NCBI GenBank assembly: GCA_963850915.1
Contig: CAWKND010000010.1
Coordinates: 1-64,000, forward strand
Length of the DNA stretch: 64,000 bases
Direction: 5' to 3'
From: CAVTWH01 sp963850915
GTDB taxonomy: Bacteria; Actinomycetota; Actinomycetes; Mycobacteriales; Micromonosporaceae
Numbering within the stretch: position 1 is the first letter of the stretch; each line of letters opens with the position of its first letter. Position numbers and translations under genes: made by a program. The notes beneath the pieces are model-generated. The model saw nothing but the letters and a program-made list of their open reading frames with translations, did not search any database and was not told the origin of the DNA. This document shows, piece after piece, positions 1-8,654 of the stretch.

Positions 1-129
1 GTCGAATTTCCATTGATTCCGACCGATGCGTGCGTCCATCATGGTCTCGGGAATGACGCCCTGACGCTGCGGCAAGACTGGCGGCATGGGCCGCGCTCAA
101 GTGCGCCATCATCACCGAACGGGGATCAC

Positions 130-1074
130 ATGAAAACCAGTATCTCGACGTCTTCTCCCGTCCTGCTGGGCGGAGAAAACAGGTCAGGAACCACTCTGCT
201 CAGTGTCCTACTTGACTCACATCCTGATCTTGCGGTTGGACCGGAACTGGATTTCCTTGAGCCGCCGAATCTTGGCCCCAACATTATTGAGGCATGCCGT
301 CTGATACTCGACGGAGATCCGCGTGTACTAGGACCGGGAACAGACACGGCGGACCCGTACTGGTACCACGGCGCCCATTTCGCAAAACAGTGCCAACGAT
401 TTGGCATTGACTTCCCGGTGCTTCAGGATCTGGTCGACGCCACCATGAAAGAGACCGGGACGACGCTCACGGACTTTGCCGATCGTTGTCAACTGGTGGA
501 CGCCATCGGGAGCCATCGACTGGCACATGACGGCGTGCGCCGATGGGGGATCAAGCTCCAACGCAAGATTAACCGGATCGACGAATTCGCCGAGTACTGG
601 CCGTCAGCACATTTCGTGCACATCGTCAGAGACGGCCGCGACCTGGCAGCCTCCCACCTGGTAACTGTGCCGTGGGGCTTCACCAGCGCCGCAGAGGCCG
701 CTCGTGGGTGGGTCAGCGTCGTGCAGCGCCCACCAACGGTCGCTCCAGCCGGTCGCTACCTTGAAGTTCGCTACGAGGATGTCGTCACAGCGCCCGAACG
801 TTCGCTGCGGCGAATCGTCGATTTTCTCGAACTACCGTGGTCCGACAGCGTACTCGAACACTGGAAGATCCCGCACACCCTGTTTGATGCACCGTGGGGG
901 CACCCCGCCGCCGAAGCAGCGGCACGCCCGCTGTCCGACGCTCAAGTCGGCCGCTTCCGTAAGGACCTGTCAGCAGAACAAATCGCCGAATTCGAAACCA
1001 TTGCCGGCCGGCAACTACAGCGTCTCGGCTACGATCTGCATCAGCCGGACGACGACATCACCACGGCGGCCTAG
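130..1074 (+). CDS. Sulfotransferase family protein (PAPS-dependent)
   Basis: Predicted cytosolic sulfotransferase of 314 residues that would move a sulfuryl group from PAPS to a small-molecule hydroxyl or amine. Near the N-terminus (residues 15-24) GENRSGTTLL matches the 5'-phosphosulfate loop of the Sulfotransfer_3 family. HIVRDGRDLAAS at about residue 164 matches the 3'-phosphate-binding motif. I chose the ATG at 130 because the phosphosulfate loop then falls at the usual distance from the start; an in-frame ATG at 13 would add 39 residues without family features. It is the first of four same-strand genes (sulfotransferase, exporter, GMC oxidase, aminotransferase), so it probably tailors a natural product. 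The substrate cannot be read from sequence. Positions 1-129 hold no other gene I can support. Confidence 0.8.
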   Translation: MKTSISTSSPVLLGGENRSGTTLLSVLLDSHPDLAVGPELDFLEPPNLGPNIIEACRLILDGDPRVLGPGTDTADPYWYHGAHFAKQCQRFGIDFPVLQDLVDATMKETGTTLTDFADRCQLVDAIGSHRLAHDGVRRWGIKLQRKINRIDEFAEYWPSAHFVHIVRDGRDLAASHLVTVPWGFTSAAEAARGWVSVVQRPPTVAPAGRYLEVRYEDVVTAPERSLRRIVDFLELPWSDSVLEHWKIPHTLFDAPWGHPAAEAAARPLSDAQVGRFRKDLSAEQIAEFETIAGRQLQRLGYDLHQPDDDITTAA

Positions 1075-1086
1075 CGACGACGGAAC

Positions 1087-2397
1087 ATGCGCCGACAAAC
1101 GAAGGTCATATCCACCATCACGCATCCAGCCGAGCGGTCAGTGTGGCGAAACCGAGATTTCGTCAGCTTGTGGTCCGGACAGAGCGTGTCGTACCTCGGG
1201 TCACAGGTCACCATCGTGGCGCTGCCCTTGACCGCTGCGGCCGTCCTGCATGCAGGGCCGGTCCAGATGGGAATTCTCGCCGCACTCAATCGAGTGCCCT
1301 ATCTGATATTCGGACTATTCATCGGGGTCTGGGTCGACCGGCTCTCGCAACGCACCATCCTCATATTCGTCAACATTGCCCTGGCGGCCACCTTAGGTGT
1401 CATCCCGCTCGCCGCGGCCGGCGACTGGTTGAACATGACGACGCTCTACGCCGTCACCTTCACCGCCGGAACACTCGCCGTGCTCTTCGACATCGCCTAT
1501 CTCTCGTTCGTGCCGGCCCTCGTCGATCCGCACCACCTTGTCGGGGCCCAAGGCATGGTGGAGACGACCCAGTCCTCGGCACAGTTGGCGGGACCGGTAC
1601 TCGGCGGCTGGCTGATCCAGGTCGTCACCGCGCCGATCGCCGTGCTCTTCGACACCATCACCTATCTGATCGCCGCGGGGTCGGTGCTGCTCATCCGACC
1701 CGATCCACCGAGAACACCGCATCACGGGATCCGACCGAAAATCTGGACGCAGGTCGGACAAGGGCTACGCGTAGTCTTCGGGCAACCCGCGCTGCGGACA
1801 GTCACACTATGCACGGCGACATACATTTCCTGCTTCAGCGGATTCTCCACCCTGTTCCTTCTCTATCTCGTTCGCGACCTCCACGTCAGCCCCTGGCTGC
1901 TGGGCGTCGTCTTCGGCATCGGTGCCGCCGGCGGCCTGGTCGGAGCGGTCCTCGCCGGCACCGTCGCTCGACGGTTCGGAGCCGGACGCACCATGGCGTG
2001 GTCACTGGCCGTCAGCGGGCTCGGTGCCGCCACGGCACCGCTGATCGGGTCACCCGGGTCGTTCACCATCGCACTCGTCTCCGCGTCGTACGCGGTCGCC
2101 TGGTTCGGCCAGCAGATGTACAACGTCGTGCAGGTGCCTCTGCGGTATGTACTGACCCCCGAACACCTGCGGGGCCGCAGCATCGCGACGATCCGATCCG
2201 TGGTCTGGGGCGCGGTGCCCGGCGGCGCCCTCCTCGGCGGATACCTCGGCCAGCATCTCGGCCTGCCAACAGCGCTCGTCGCCACCGCCGCGGTCGCCTC
2301 GTGCGCATCCCTGTGGATCTTCCTCTCGCCGCTGGTGAGGCTCCAACGGATCACCGACCTCAGCGTGCCGCCAGCTGACCATCGGACCGGCGACTGA
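1087..2397 (+). CDS. MFS exporter
   Basis: A 436-residue integral membrane protein with about twelve hydrophobic segments. Its opening, LWSGQSVSYLGSQVTIVALP at about residues 24-43, is typical of the MFS_3 / EntS-like drug and siderophore exporters. WVDRLSQR, in the loop after the second membrane segment, resembles the MFS loop 2-3 signature. It begins 12 nt after the sulfotransferase stop and is followed on the same strand by the GMC oxidase, so its likely job is export of the product of this cluster, with self-resistance as a possible benefit. Substrate is inferred from context only. Confidence 0.8.
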   Translation: MRRQTKVISTITHPAERSVWRNRDFVSLWSGQSVSYLGSQVTIVALPLTAAAVLHAGPVQMGILAALNRVPYLIFGLFIGVWVDRLSQRTILIFVNIALAATLGVIPLAAAGDWLNMTTLYAVTFTAGTLAVLFDIAYLSFVPALVDPHHLVGAQGMVETTQSSAQLAGPVLGGWLIQVVTAPIAVLFDTITYLIAAGSVLLIRPDPPRTPHHGIRPKIWTQVGQGLRVVFGQPALRTVTLCTATYISCFSGFSTLFLLYLVRDLHVSPWLLGVVFGIGAAGGLVGAVLAGTVARRFGAGRTMAWSLAVSGLGAATAPLIGSPGSFTIALVSASYAVAWFGQQMYNVVQVPLRYVLTPEHLRGRSIATIRSVVWGAVPGGALLGGYLGQHLGLPTALVATAAVASCASLWIFLSPLVRLQRITDLSVPPADHRTGD

Positions 2398-2466
2398 GCA
2401 CCTGCAACCGTCGGTCGTTGTCAAGGCGTCATCTCGCACACGCGCCACCTCATGGGGGAAACGACA

Positions 2467-3969
2467 ATGCCACTTCATCGCAGTTTCGACGTCTGCATCA
2501 TCGGCACCGGTGCCAGCGGCGCCATCTGCGCGGCAGAAATAGCGCGCCGAGGACTGAGCGTCGTGCTCGTGGAACAAGGCGAGCTGGCGCCACGGGGCGC
2601 ACTGCTCAGCGGCTCGATACCAACAGGTGAAGCGGCATATGCCAGAAGACCTGACGGTTCCTGGACAGCTGATGGCCTGGCGTGGACCGCCTGCGTCGTC
2701 GGCGGCGGGACCCGATTCTACGGCGGAATCGCGTTTCGGCTCAGAACCGTCGACTTCAATGCCGGTTCCTTCACCGTCACCGACGCCCTCGATCCCAAGT
2801 GGCCATTCGAATATCCGGTGCTGCGGCCCTACTACGACGAGATCGAACGCATGTTGCCCATCGCCCGAACCCCGCACCTGGATCCGAACGAACCCGCCGG
2901 CCCTGATCCCCTCATGCCGGCCCATCCCTACTCCGAATCCGGCGAACTGTTGGCCAAGGCCGGCTCCAGTGCGGGATTGCACCCCTTCCCGACACCGCTC
3001 GCGATCAACAGCGCCGGCAACGGCACCAGATGCGCCGACCTCGGGCCGTGTAGCGGTCACTCATGCCCGGTCGGGGCGAAAGCAGACGTGTTCGAACGGG
3101 TCTTGGCTCCCCTGTTCCATGACCAACTCGTCACCCTGATGTGCGGTACCAAGGCAGTGCGGTTGGCTGAGTCGACAACGGGCAACGTCGGCCCGTTGGA
3201 GATCATGGACATGAAGACGAACGCTCGGAGCTGGATTCGGGCCCGAACCTTCATCCTCGCTGCGAACGCGGTACAGAGCGCCGCCCTCCTGCTCCGCTCC
3301 ACCTCAAAACACTCGCCAGCCGGCCTGGGCAACCGTACAGACATGGTCGGACGTGGCCTCTGCCTGCGGGCCTGCCAGTACGTCTCCGGGGTCCTCGACG
3401 GTCCCCGACGCACTCACAGCGGCCGATACTCCAGCATCTCGTTCACCGACTACTACCTCGATCCCTCATCGCCCTCCGGCATGGGCGGCCTGATCATCGA
3501 GGCCAACCACGCCGCGCCCGCCACGGCACCAACGCACCCGACGATCCGCCTCGAATGTTTGGTTGCGGACCAACCACGCTGGCGCAATCGGGTCCGACTA
3601 AGTAAGCACAGGGATGCGCACGGAATGGCCCGGGTCGTTCTTGACTACCGCATCCACGAGACGGACCGCCGACGCCTGACGAACCTGACCGGACAGGCCA
3701 CCGAGCTGCTGCGGCTGGCCGGGACTCGAAACACCACGGTCGAACCCCTCGACTTCACACTCGGACGCGCTCACCTCCACGGCACCCTGCGATTTGGCAC
3801 CGATCCGCACTCGACCGTCTGCGCCCCCGACGGACGAGTTCACGACCAGAACAATCTGTACGTCGCCGACGGCGGCCTCATGCCGTTCCCCGGCGCCGTC
3901 AATCCCACGTTCACCATTCAGGCCAATGCGCTGCGCATCGCCCGGAACCTGGCCGACGCACTCACCTGA
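2467..3969 (+). CDS. GMC-type FAD-dependent alcohol oxidoreductase
   Basis: A 500-residue flavoprotein that should oxidise an alcohol to an aldehyde or ketone. The N-terminal dinucleotide fold starts GTGASGAICAAEIARRG, and the C-terminal GMC domain carries HLHGTLRFG (candidate catalytic His, about residue 437) and GAVNPTFTIQANALRIA (Asn in the second catalytic position). The ATG at 2467 follows GGGGGAA with 6 nt spacing; an ATG at 2452 overlaps this ribosome site and is rejected. It ends 23 nt before a class III aminotransferase. The same enzyme pairing (NeoQ/BtrQ with NeoB/BtrB) oxidises then transaminates C-6' in 2-deoxystreptamine antibiotics, so here too the pair may turn a CH2OH or CHOH into an amine. 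Assignment to that pathway is inference. Confidence 0.85.
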   Translation: MPLHRSFDVCIIGTGASGAICAAEIARRGLSVVLVEQGELAPRGALLSGSIPTGEAAYARRPDGSWTADGLAWTACVVGGGTRFYGGIAFRLRTVDFNAGSFTVTDALDPKWPFEYPVLRPYYDEIERMLPIARTPHLDPNEPAGPDPLMPAHPYSESGELLAKAGSSAGLHPFPTPLAINSAGNGTRCADLGPCSGHSCPVGAKADVFERVLAPLFHDQLVTLMCGTKAVRLAESTTGNVGPLEIMDMKTNARSWIRARTFILAANAVQSAALLLRSTSKHSPAGLGNRTDMVGRGLCLRACQYVSGVLDGPRRTHSGRYSSISFTDYYLDPSSPSGMGGLIIEANHAAPATAPTHPTIRLECLVADQPRWRNRVRLSKHRDAHGMARVVLDYRIHETDRRRLTNLTGQATELLRLAGTRNTTVEPLDFTLGRAHLHGTLRFGTDPHSTVCAPDGRVHDQNNLYVADGGLMPFPGAVNPTFTIQANALRIARNLADALT

Positions 3970-3992
3970 CCCAACCGCACAAGGAGCACTCC

Positions 3993-5309
3993 ATGGCACT
4001 GGAGAACCAAACCGGAAATCAGCTGCAACTCACTCGGGCACGTCGGTTCACGGCAGCGGAAAGGTACGACATCGAGGCCAAGCCGCCGTTCGTAGCGCGA
4101 TCCGCTCAAGGGGCATGGGTCGATGACGTCGACGGCAACCGGATACTCGACCTGACCTCCGCCAACGGAACCGTCCTGCTCGGCCACCGGCACCCCGCCG
4201 TGGTCGCCGCAGTCACCGATCAGCTCACCGGCGCCGGCGCGATGTTTCCCACCACACTGTCCACACTGCGTATCGACCTGGCCGAGCAACTGTGCTCACG
4301 CTTTCCGGTAGCCGACAAGGCGATCTTCTTCCGGACAGGCTCCGAAGGAACCACCGCCGCGATCCGACTCGCGAGAGCCGCAACAGGGCGCCCGATCATC
4401 CTGTCCAGCGGCTATCACGGCTGGCACGACTGGCATCTCGACTTCAAGGACATCGGGTTCGATCCACGAACCATGGTCATCCACTTCGGCTACAGCATCA
4501 CCGCGTTGCGCCAGCTGCTCGCCGCACTGGCAGACCGCGTAGCGGGAGTCATCGTGACGCCAGAAGTGAGTTGGTATCCGACAAGCCACTTCGCGGCGAT
4601 GTCCCGTGCGTGCCGCGAGCACCAGGTGCTCTTCATTCTTGACGAGGTGATGTCCGGCCTGCGGTTCGGCCCCGCCGGCGTCCACGGCACCGGCGGGGTC
4701 GATGCTGACCTGCTGGTACTCAGCAAGTGCTTGGGCAACGGTCATTCGATCTCCGCGGTACTTGGCCAGCGTGACATAGTCGACTGCTTCGACCGGGCAC
4801 GACTTGCCGGCACGTACAACCGGGAGACCCTGTCGATGGCGGCTGCCATCGCGACACTTGCCGTCATCGATGAGGAGCCCGTGCACGAGCGGTGCCAGGC
4901 GAACGGAGAGCGACTGCAGCGGGGGTTTGCCGACGCCGCCGCTGACGCGGGATTGCCGGCCTGGATCGGCGGTCATCCCTTGATGTTCAAAATCGTTTTC
5001 GCCAGCGACGACATCGGCGCACAGGTAGCCGCGGAGGCCTTCCGCCGAGGCCTCTATCTGGAAGGCGGCGGTACCCAAATGATCAACTATGCGTTCGGCG
5101 CGGAGGAGACGGCGTTCGCCGTCGATGCCTTCGCCGCGGCGGTACAGCAGGTCACCGCCGGGCACCCATCGGCGTCCGACGGCGGGGCGATCGGCAGGGA
5201 ACGCCGGGACCGGTACGCCTACGACTCCTTCGGAGGTGTGTTCGATGACGAGTCAGCGTCCAGGGCGGTCGACCTGGTACTCGCCGAAATGACGTCCCCA
5301 GTCCAATGA
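3993..5309 (+). CDS. Class III PLP aminotransferase (glutamate-1-semialdehyde aminotransferase-like)
   Basis: A 438-residue fold-type I aminotransferase. FRTGSEGTTAAIRLARAATG is the phosphate-cup region, LFILDEVMSG holds the Asp that contacts the pyridine nitrogen (about D217), and SKCLGNG holds the Schiff-base lysine (about K244). It resembles GSA aminotransferases and the GenB/NeoB/BtrB sugar aminotransferases more than ornithine aminotransferases. The ATG follows AAGGAG with 7 nt spacing. It is the last gene of the cluster operon and is followed by a strong terminator at 5390. Most likely partner is the upstream GMC oxidase, which would supply the carbonyl. Its amino acceptor is not identified. 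Confidence 0.85.
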   Translation: MALENQTGNQLQLTRARRFTAAERYDIEAKPPFVARSAQGAWVDDVDGNRILDLTSANGTVLLGHRHPAVVAAVTDQLTGAGAMFPTTLSTLRIDLAEQLCSRFPVADKAIFFRTGSEGTTAAIRLARAATGRPIILSSGYHGWHDWHLDFKDIGFDPRTMVIHFGYSITALRQLLAALADRVAGVIVTPEVSWYPTSHFAAMSRACREHQVLFILDEVMSGLRFGPAGVHGTGGVDADLLVLSKCLGNGHSISAVLGQRDIVDCFDRARLAGTYNRETLSMAAAIATLAVIDEEPVHERCQANGERLQRGFADAAADAGLPAWIGGHPLMFKIVFASDDIGAQVAAEAFRRGLYLEGGGTQMINYAFGAEETAFAVDAFAAAVQQVTAGHPSASDGGAIGRERRDRYAYDSFGGVFDDESASRAVDLVLAEMTSPVQ

Positions 5310-5389
5310 CAGCCGGTGAGGGCGCTCGTCTGTCAGGGCGCCTGAAAACTGGATCTGGCACGCAGGCTGTGATTTCGACCGAAACGACG

Positions 5390-5436
5390 AACGCCCTGGT
5401 TCGGGAAACATGCTCCCGACCAGGGCGTTTGTTTCG
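5390..5436 (+). terminator. Strong intrinsic terminator of the biosynthetic operon
   Basis: Left arm AACGCCCTGGT then TCGGGA, a 7-nt loop AACATGC, then TCCCGA and CCAGGGCGTT, followed by TTGTTT. The stem is about 16 bp with one bulged T. It lies 80 nt after the aminotransferase stop. Confidence 0.85.
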
Positions 5437-5674
5437 GGTGGAGCTGAGGTCCCACCATAAGAACTCTCACACCACCGTCTCTGCCTGCACCTTTACTCTT
5501 CCACTGGCGGGGGATGGTCGTCGAGTGGGTTAACGCCGACGCCTTCCGGCCAGCTCGGACCGATCGCCGCAGTTGCGTCGTGATCGGTCGGGACTGCCTG
5601 CGGATGGCGGTCATCGTGACGGCGCCAGCAGTCGACGATCATGCTAGCCAAGGCCGTCACGGCCTGCTCGTGCT
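5436..5674. repeat. 239-bp duplicated segment, copy 1
   Basis: Colinear with 7822-8060 (constant offset 2386) with scattered substitutions. Both copies open with GGGTGGAGCTGAGGTC and contain the 3' end of the same small minus-strand reading frame. Copy 2 follows a serine-recombinase remnant, so the segment probably travelled as the tail of that element. Copy 1 has lost the recombinase and joins directly to the 66-bp repeat at 5679. Confidence 0.8.
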
Positions 5675-5681
5675 CGGCCCA
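5493..5681 (-). pseudogene. Truncated copy of the small recombinase-associated protein
   Basis: Reading the minus strand gives EQAVTALASMIVDCWRRHDD and a C-terminus ending PLDDHPPPVEE followed by TAA. This is clearly related to the intact frame at 7879-8187 (KQAVTALAGMIVDHWCRHDD). The 5' part is lost: an in-frame TAG at 5682-5684 lies immediately upstream, exactly where the sequence switches into the 66-bp repeat. No function known. Confidence 0.65.
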
Positions 5682-5744
5682 CTACGCCGCGGCTGCTACC
5701 AGCAAACCTGAACCGCCGCGCATGCCATCCATGAGGTCCGACCC
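5679..5744. repeat. 66-bp repeat, copy 1
   Basis: Nearly identical to 12861-12926. Both contain CATGCCATCCATGAGGTCCG and CACTACGCCGCGG. Copies are in the same orientation, 7.2 kb apart, and bracket the mobile-element debris. Positions 5745-5906 show no gene. Confidence 0.8.
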
Positions 5745-5906
5745 GCCCGGCCGAGCCCGTGCCCGGCCAGATCGCCGCGGGCGAGCCGTACAGCGGGAAA
5801 CCGGCGGGCGGCCCGACGCACAGGACGATGCAGCTCGACGGCACTGCCGCCGCCCGGCATGACTGCGTGCGGGCAATCCCCGCGCGGTCGCAACGCCGCA
5901 CCGGGC

Positions 5907-6914
5907 TCAGGGCGACAGGCGTTCGGCAAGGTACCGGGCGACCGGCCACGCGCCATCGGAGGTATTCGAGACTACGGTATAGGTGATCTTCGAATCTGGA
6001 TCGTGTGCGCTACGGAACGAGACGCCGGCGTCACACCCCTCCAGCATCACGACATCGCTTGACCGGTGCAGCCAGAAGCCGAGGCCGTAGCGCCTGGACT
6101 GCGATGGTACGTCGCTGCGCGGCCGCACCATCGCAGCCACCCAGTCCGACGACACGATCTTCCCGGACATCATGGCGGGCCAGAATGCGCCCAGGTCGCC
6201 GACGGTGGAGTAGATCCCCCCGTCGCCGCTGCCTCGCACCGGCAGATGGAACACGTTGGTCCGCGACACGCCCTCGATAGGCAGATAGCCGTAGGCGACA
6301 CGTGCCGGAAGCTCATCGGAGCGCAGGTACTCGGTGCCGGGCATGCCGGCCGGGGCACACACCCGCTCCCGTACAAGATCGTGGAAGGGTCGGCCGCTCA
6401 CCCGCTCAGCGATCAACGCGAGCACGACGTAGCCGCCGTTGCAGTAGGAGAACCGCTCGTCGGGTGCGAACTTGGTGGGATGCCCGTCGAGCACGGCCAG
6501 GTACTGCTCAGTGGACGCCAGCTCATGCACCGGCACGGTCATCACATAGTCGGTGATCTCATGACCGGCGTCTTCGTCGAAGTAGTCGCCGATGCCCGAT
6601 CGGTGTGCCAGCAACTGTTCCACCGTAACCGCGTCGTCGATGAGCGGAAGGTCTTGGCCCAGGACGGAACGGACAGTCGTCGACAGGCGCAGGACATCCT
6701 GCTCGATCAGGCTGACCACGGTGAGCGCCGTCAAACCCTTGGCGCCGCTGGCAATGGCAAAGCGGGTGTCAACCGCATTGGCCAACTTCTGGCTGCGATT
6801 GGCCAGCCCGTATGCCTTCACGAATTCGATCTCGCCACCGCGGTCAACCGACACGACCCCGGCGAATCCGGTCTCGTGCGCGATTGCATCGACCGCTGTG
6901 GACAAGGGCACCAT
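5907..6914 (-). CDS. Serine hydrolase of the class C beta-lactamase / penicillin-binding protein family
   Basis: 335 residues, no signal peptide visible, so probably cytosolic. The nucleophile motif is S56-G-A-K59 and the second motif is Y157-C-N159, both as in beta-lactamase-family esterases and D-aminopeptidases (family known). The third motif, usually HxG or KTG, is not obvious: the expected region reads EGCDAGVS. It may therefore be an esterase or amidase, not a true beta-lactamase. It stands alone between mobile-element remnants, is on the opposite strand from the upstream operon, and lacks the GTAC richness of the backbone, which fits acquisition by transfer. Confidence 0.75.
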   Translation of the reverse strand: MVPLSTAVDAIAHETGFAGVVSVDRGGEIEFVKAYGLANRSQKLANAVDTRFAIASGAKGLTALTVVSLIEQDVLRLSTTVRSVLGQDLPLIDDAVTVEQLLAHRSGIGDYFDEDAGHEITDYVMTVPVHELASTEQYLAVLDGHPTKFAPDERFSYCNGGYVVLALIAERVSGRPFHDLVRERVCAPAGMPGTEYLRSDELPARVAYGYLPIEGVSRTNVFHLPVRGSGDGGIYSTVGDLGAFWPAMMSGKIVSSDWVAAMVRPRSDVPSQSRRYGLGFWLHRSSDVVMLEGCDAGVSFRSAHDPDSKITYTVVSNTSDGAWPVARYLAERLSP

Positions 6915-7245
6915 GCGGCGAGCGTATCCGTATGTTCCCCCTTCCGGGCGGCATTATCGACGGCGACAACCCACGGCCCCGGCCAGAACGACAGGGCCCA
7001 GACAAGCTCGCCGACGGATTCACTGCGCCGCAGTGGGTTGGATGCCGCGCCCGGACAGAGCGGCCAGTCCACCAACCTGGTCGACGTACACCGTTGGTGG
7101 CTGTTGGTCACCGTTGGTTTCCTCGCGTCCATGATCGCTGCGTGTTGGTGGCGGCGGGGGCCTTGGGTTGATGTGAACGCAAGACCGTCGTGGCGCGGAA
7201 GCCACCCGCCTCATGACACCCAGCGACATACGGAGTCGATAAGTG
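6915..7245. other. Intergenic, no gene seen
   Basis: No reading frame with recognisable content on either strand. It separates the hydrolase from the recombinase remnant and presumably carries the hydrolase promoter. Confidence 0.4.
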
Positions 7246-7833
7246 CCCCGCGCCCCGGATCGACGCCTACCGGCTCGACGACCTCGTACTCCACGCCATC
7301 CGCGAGTTCTACACCCACCGCACGTACATCATCAGCGACGCCATCGCCCAAGCCCAAACGGACTACCGCGCCCAGCTCGACAGCTACCTCACCGAACTCG
7401 CCACGATCAACACCCGCATCAACGAGCGCGAACCGACCATCGACACGTACCTCACCAGCTTCGAACAGAACAAGATCAACCAAGAGGCGGTGTCGATCCG
7501 GGTCAACAACTCACCGCCGAACTCACCGCCATGCGTAACCGTCGCGACGAACTCAACGCCCTCATCGCCACCCGGCCACAAGAACCCGACCCCGCCGTAC
7601 TCGCCGCCACCCGAGACCAGGTCAACGAGATCATCAACGACGGCAGTGTGCCCGAACGCAAAGCCATGTGCGACGCACTCATCGAAGAAGTACGCCTCGA
7701 CATCCCCGGAACCGCCACACCCGTCTTCCGAGTGCCGTTCACCAGTGCAGGAAACCCCTGCTCACAACCCTCTCCCTGGCAAACAGCCAGGGAGAGGGAG
7801 GAGTTCGCGAGCGTAGACCTAGGGTGGAGCTGA
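7246..7833 (+). pseudogene. Large serine recombinase, C-terminal remnant
   Basis: The first part, DLVLHAIREFYTHRTYIISD through FEQNKINQEAVSIRV, and after a frameshift near 7497 the second part, LTAELTAMRNRRDELNALIA through ERKAMCDALIEEVRLDIPG, read as the helical coiled-coil tail that follows the zinc ribbon in large serine recombinases. The catalytic resolvase domain and the zinc ribbon are missing, so it is inactive. Position beside the repeats and beside a small minus-strand frame suggests the remains of an integrated element. Confidence 0.7.
7768..7798. terminator. 13-bp hairpin in the recombinase tail
   Basis: CCCTCTCCCTGGC, loop AAACA, GCCAGGGAGAGGG: a perfect 13-bp stem without a T run. 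It could end transcription of the element or be one of its structural ends. Confidence 0.5.
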
Positions 7834-8060
7834 GGTCTCAGTATAAGAACTCCCACACCACCGTCCCTGCCTGCACTTTCACTCTTCCGCTGGCGGGAGA
7901 TCGCCGTCGGACGGGTTGAGGCCCAGGCCGTCCGACCAACTCAGCGGCTTCGACGCCAGAATGTCGGGATCGGTGGGGGCTGGTGGAAGGTGACTGTCAT
8001 CGTGGCGGCACCAGTGGTCCACGATCATGCCGGCCAGAGCTGTGACGGCCTGCTTGTGCT
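7822..8060. repeat. 239-bp duplicated segment, copy 2
   Basis: Partner of 5436-5674. This copy is joined to the recombinase remnant on its left and continues on its right into the intact version of the small minus-strand frame, so it is probably the parental arrangement. Confidence 0.8.
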
Positions 8061-8187
8061 GCTCCTGGCTGATCGGAACGAGTTCTGGCTCCCCCATGAC
8101 GAATCTCGGAAGCCGTGGCCGACCACGACGCAGCGGATTGGGGTCGGTCACGACAACGACCCAGCAGGCAAGACCACACCCCATCAA
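7879..8187 (-). CDS. Small hypothetical protein associated with the recombinase remnant
   Basis: Up to 102 residues; the start is unsure, and M31 (MGEPELVPIS) gives a plausible 72-residue version. The conserved core is KQAVTALAGMIVDHWCRHDD with an acidic tail ending DLPPAEE. A second, truncated copy lies at 5493-5681, which supports that this frame is a real coding sequence: differences between the copies keep the frame open to a stop at the same place. It converges on the recombinase remnant. No signal peptide, membrane segment or known domain recognised. Confidence 0.45.
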   Translation of the reverse strand: MMGCGLACWVVVVTDPNPLRRGRPRLPRFVMGEPELVPISQEQHKQAVTALAGMIVDHWCRHDDSHLPPAPTDPDILASKPLSWSDGLGLNPSDGDLPPAEE

Positions 8188-8512
8188 CGATCACGGTCAC
8201 GCGCGGTTCCGAGGCAGCCCTCCACTTCGGCGGCCGGGCCGGGCCGAGCACGCACTCATCGCGGCATGAGCGGATGGTTGGTCTAGCCCGCTCACTGGCT
8301 CGCCGTCGTAGTAACGGGCGGCGGAGTCTGCTCTCCAGCCGCCCGCGAACATCTCCATGGCCAGCAGGCCGGGTCGCGTCCACGGGGGTGGTGTACGGCG
8401 GGCCTGGTAGTGGGCGTGTCGTGAAGTAGAAGACGGTCACCGCGTAGATCCTTTAAGACGGCTAAGTCAAGATCAAACGAGAGCAACGCGATCACTGTAC
8501 CCATGAGTACGA
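8188..8512. other. Intergenic, no gene seen
   Basis: Nothing recognisable. The last 80 nt are relatively AT-rich (ATCCTTTAAGACGGCTAAGT and following) and may once have held a promoter for the transposase fragment at 8513. Confidence 0.4.
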
Positions 8513-8650
8513 CCTACGCAGTTCCTGCTGCAGCAGGCCGAGACTGCCAGTCCGGATCTTCTCCGGTCCCTGGCGAAGACGTTCGCGGACGCGTTGATGT
8601 CCGCGGCTGAGGCCGTATGGATCGGCAGGCGCGGCGGTTGCGGGCCGTGA
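8513..8650 (+). mobile_element. IS256-family transposase, N-terminal fragment
   Basis: The frame reads QFLLQQAETASPDLLRSLAK and TFADALMSAAEAV, which matches the opening of actinobacterial IS256 transposases (typically a glutamine-rich start, SPDLLRS, ALMSAEADA). It loses similarity right after that and hits a stop at 8648. The DDE catalytic domain is absent. I see no intact terminal repeats. Confidence 0.6.
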
Positions 8651-8654
8651 TCTT

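Noticed and set aside
1..129. N-terminal extension of the sulfotransferase from the ATG at 13
   Set aside because: The 39 extra residues show no family similarity, and the phosphosulfate loop would be shifted far from its usual place.
5907..6914. True beta-lactamase resistance gene
   Set aside because: The SxxK and YxN motifs are present, but no secretion signal and no clear third motif (KTG/HTG). An esterase or peptidase is just as likely.
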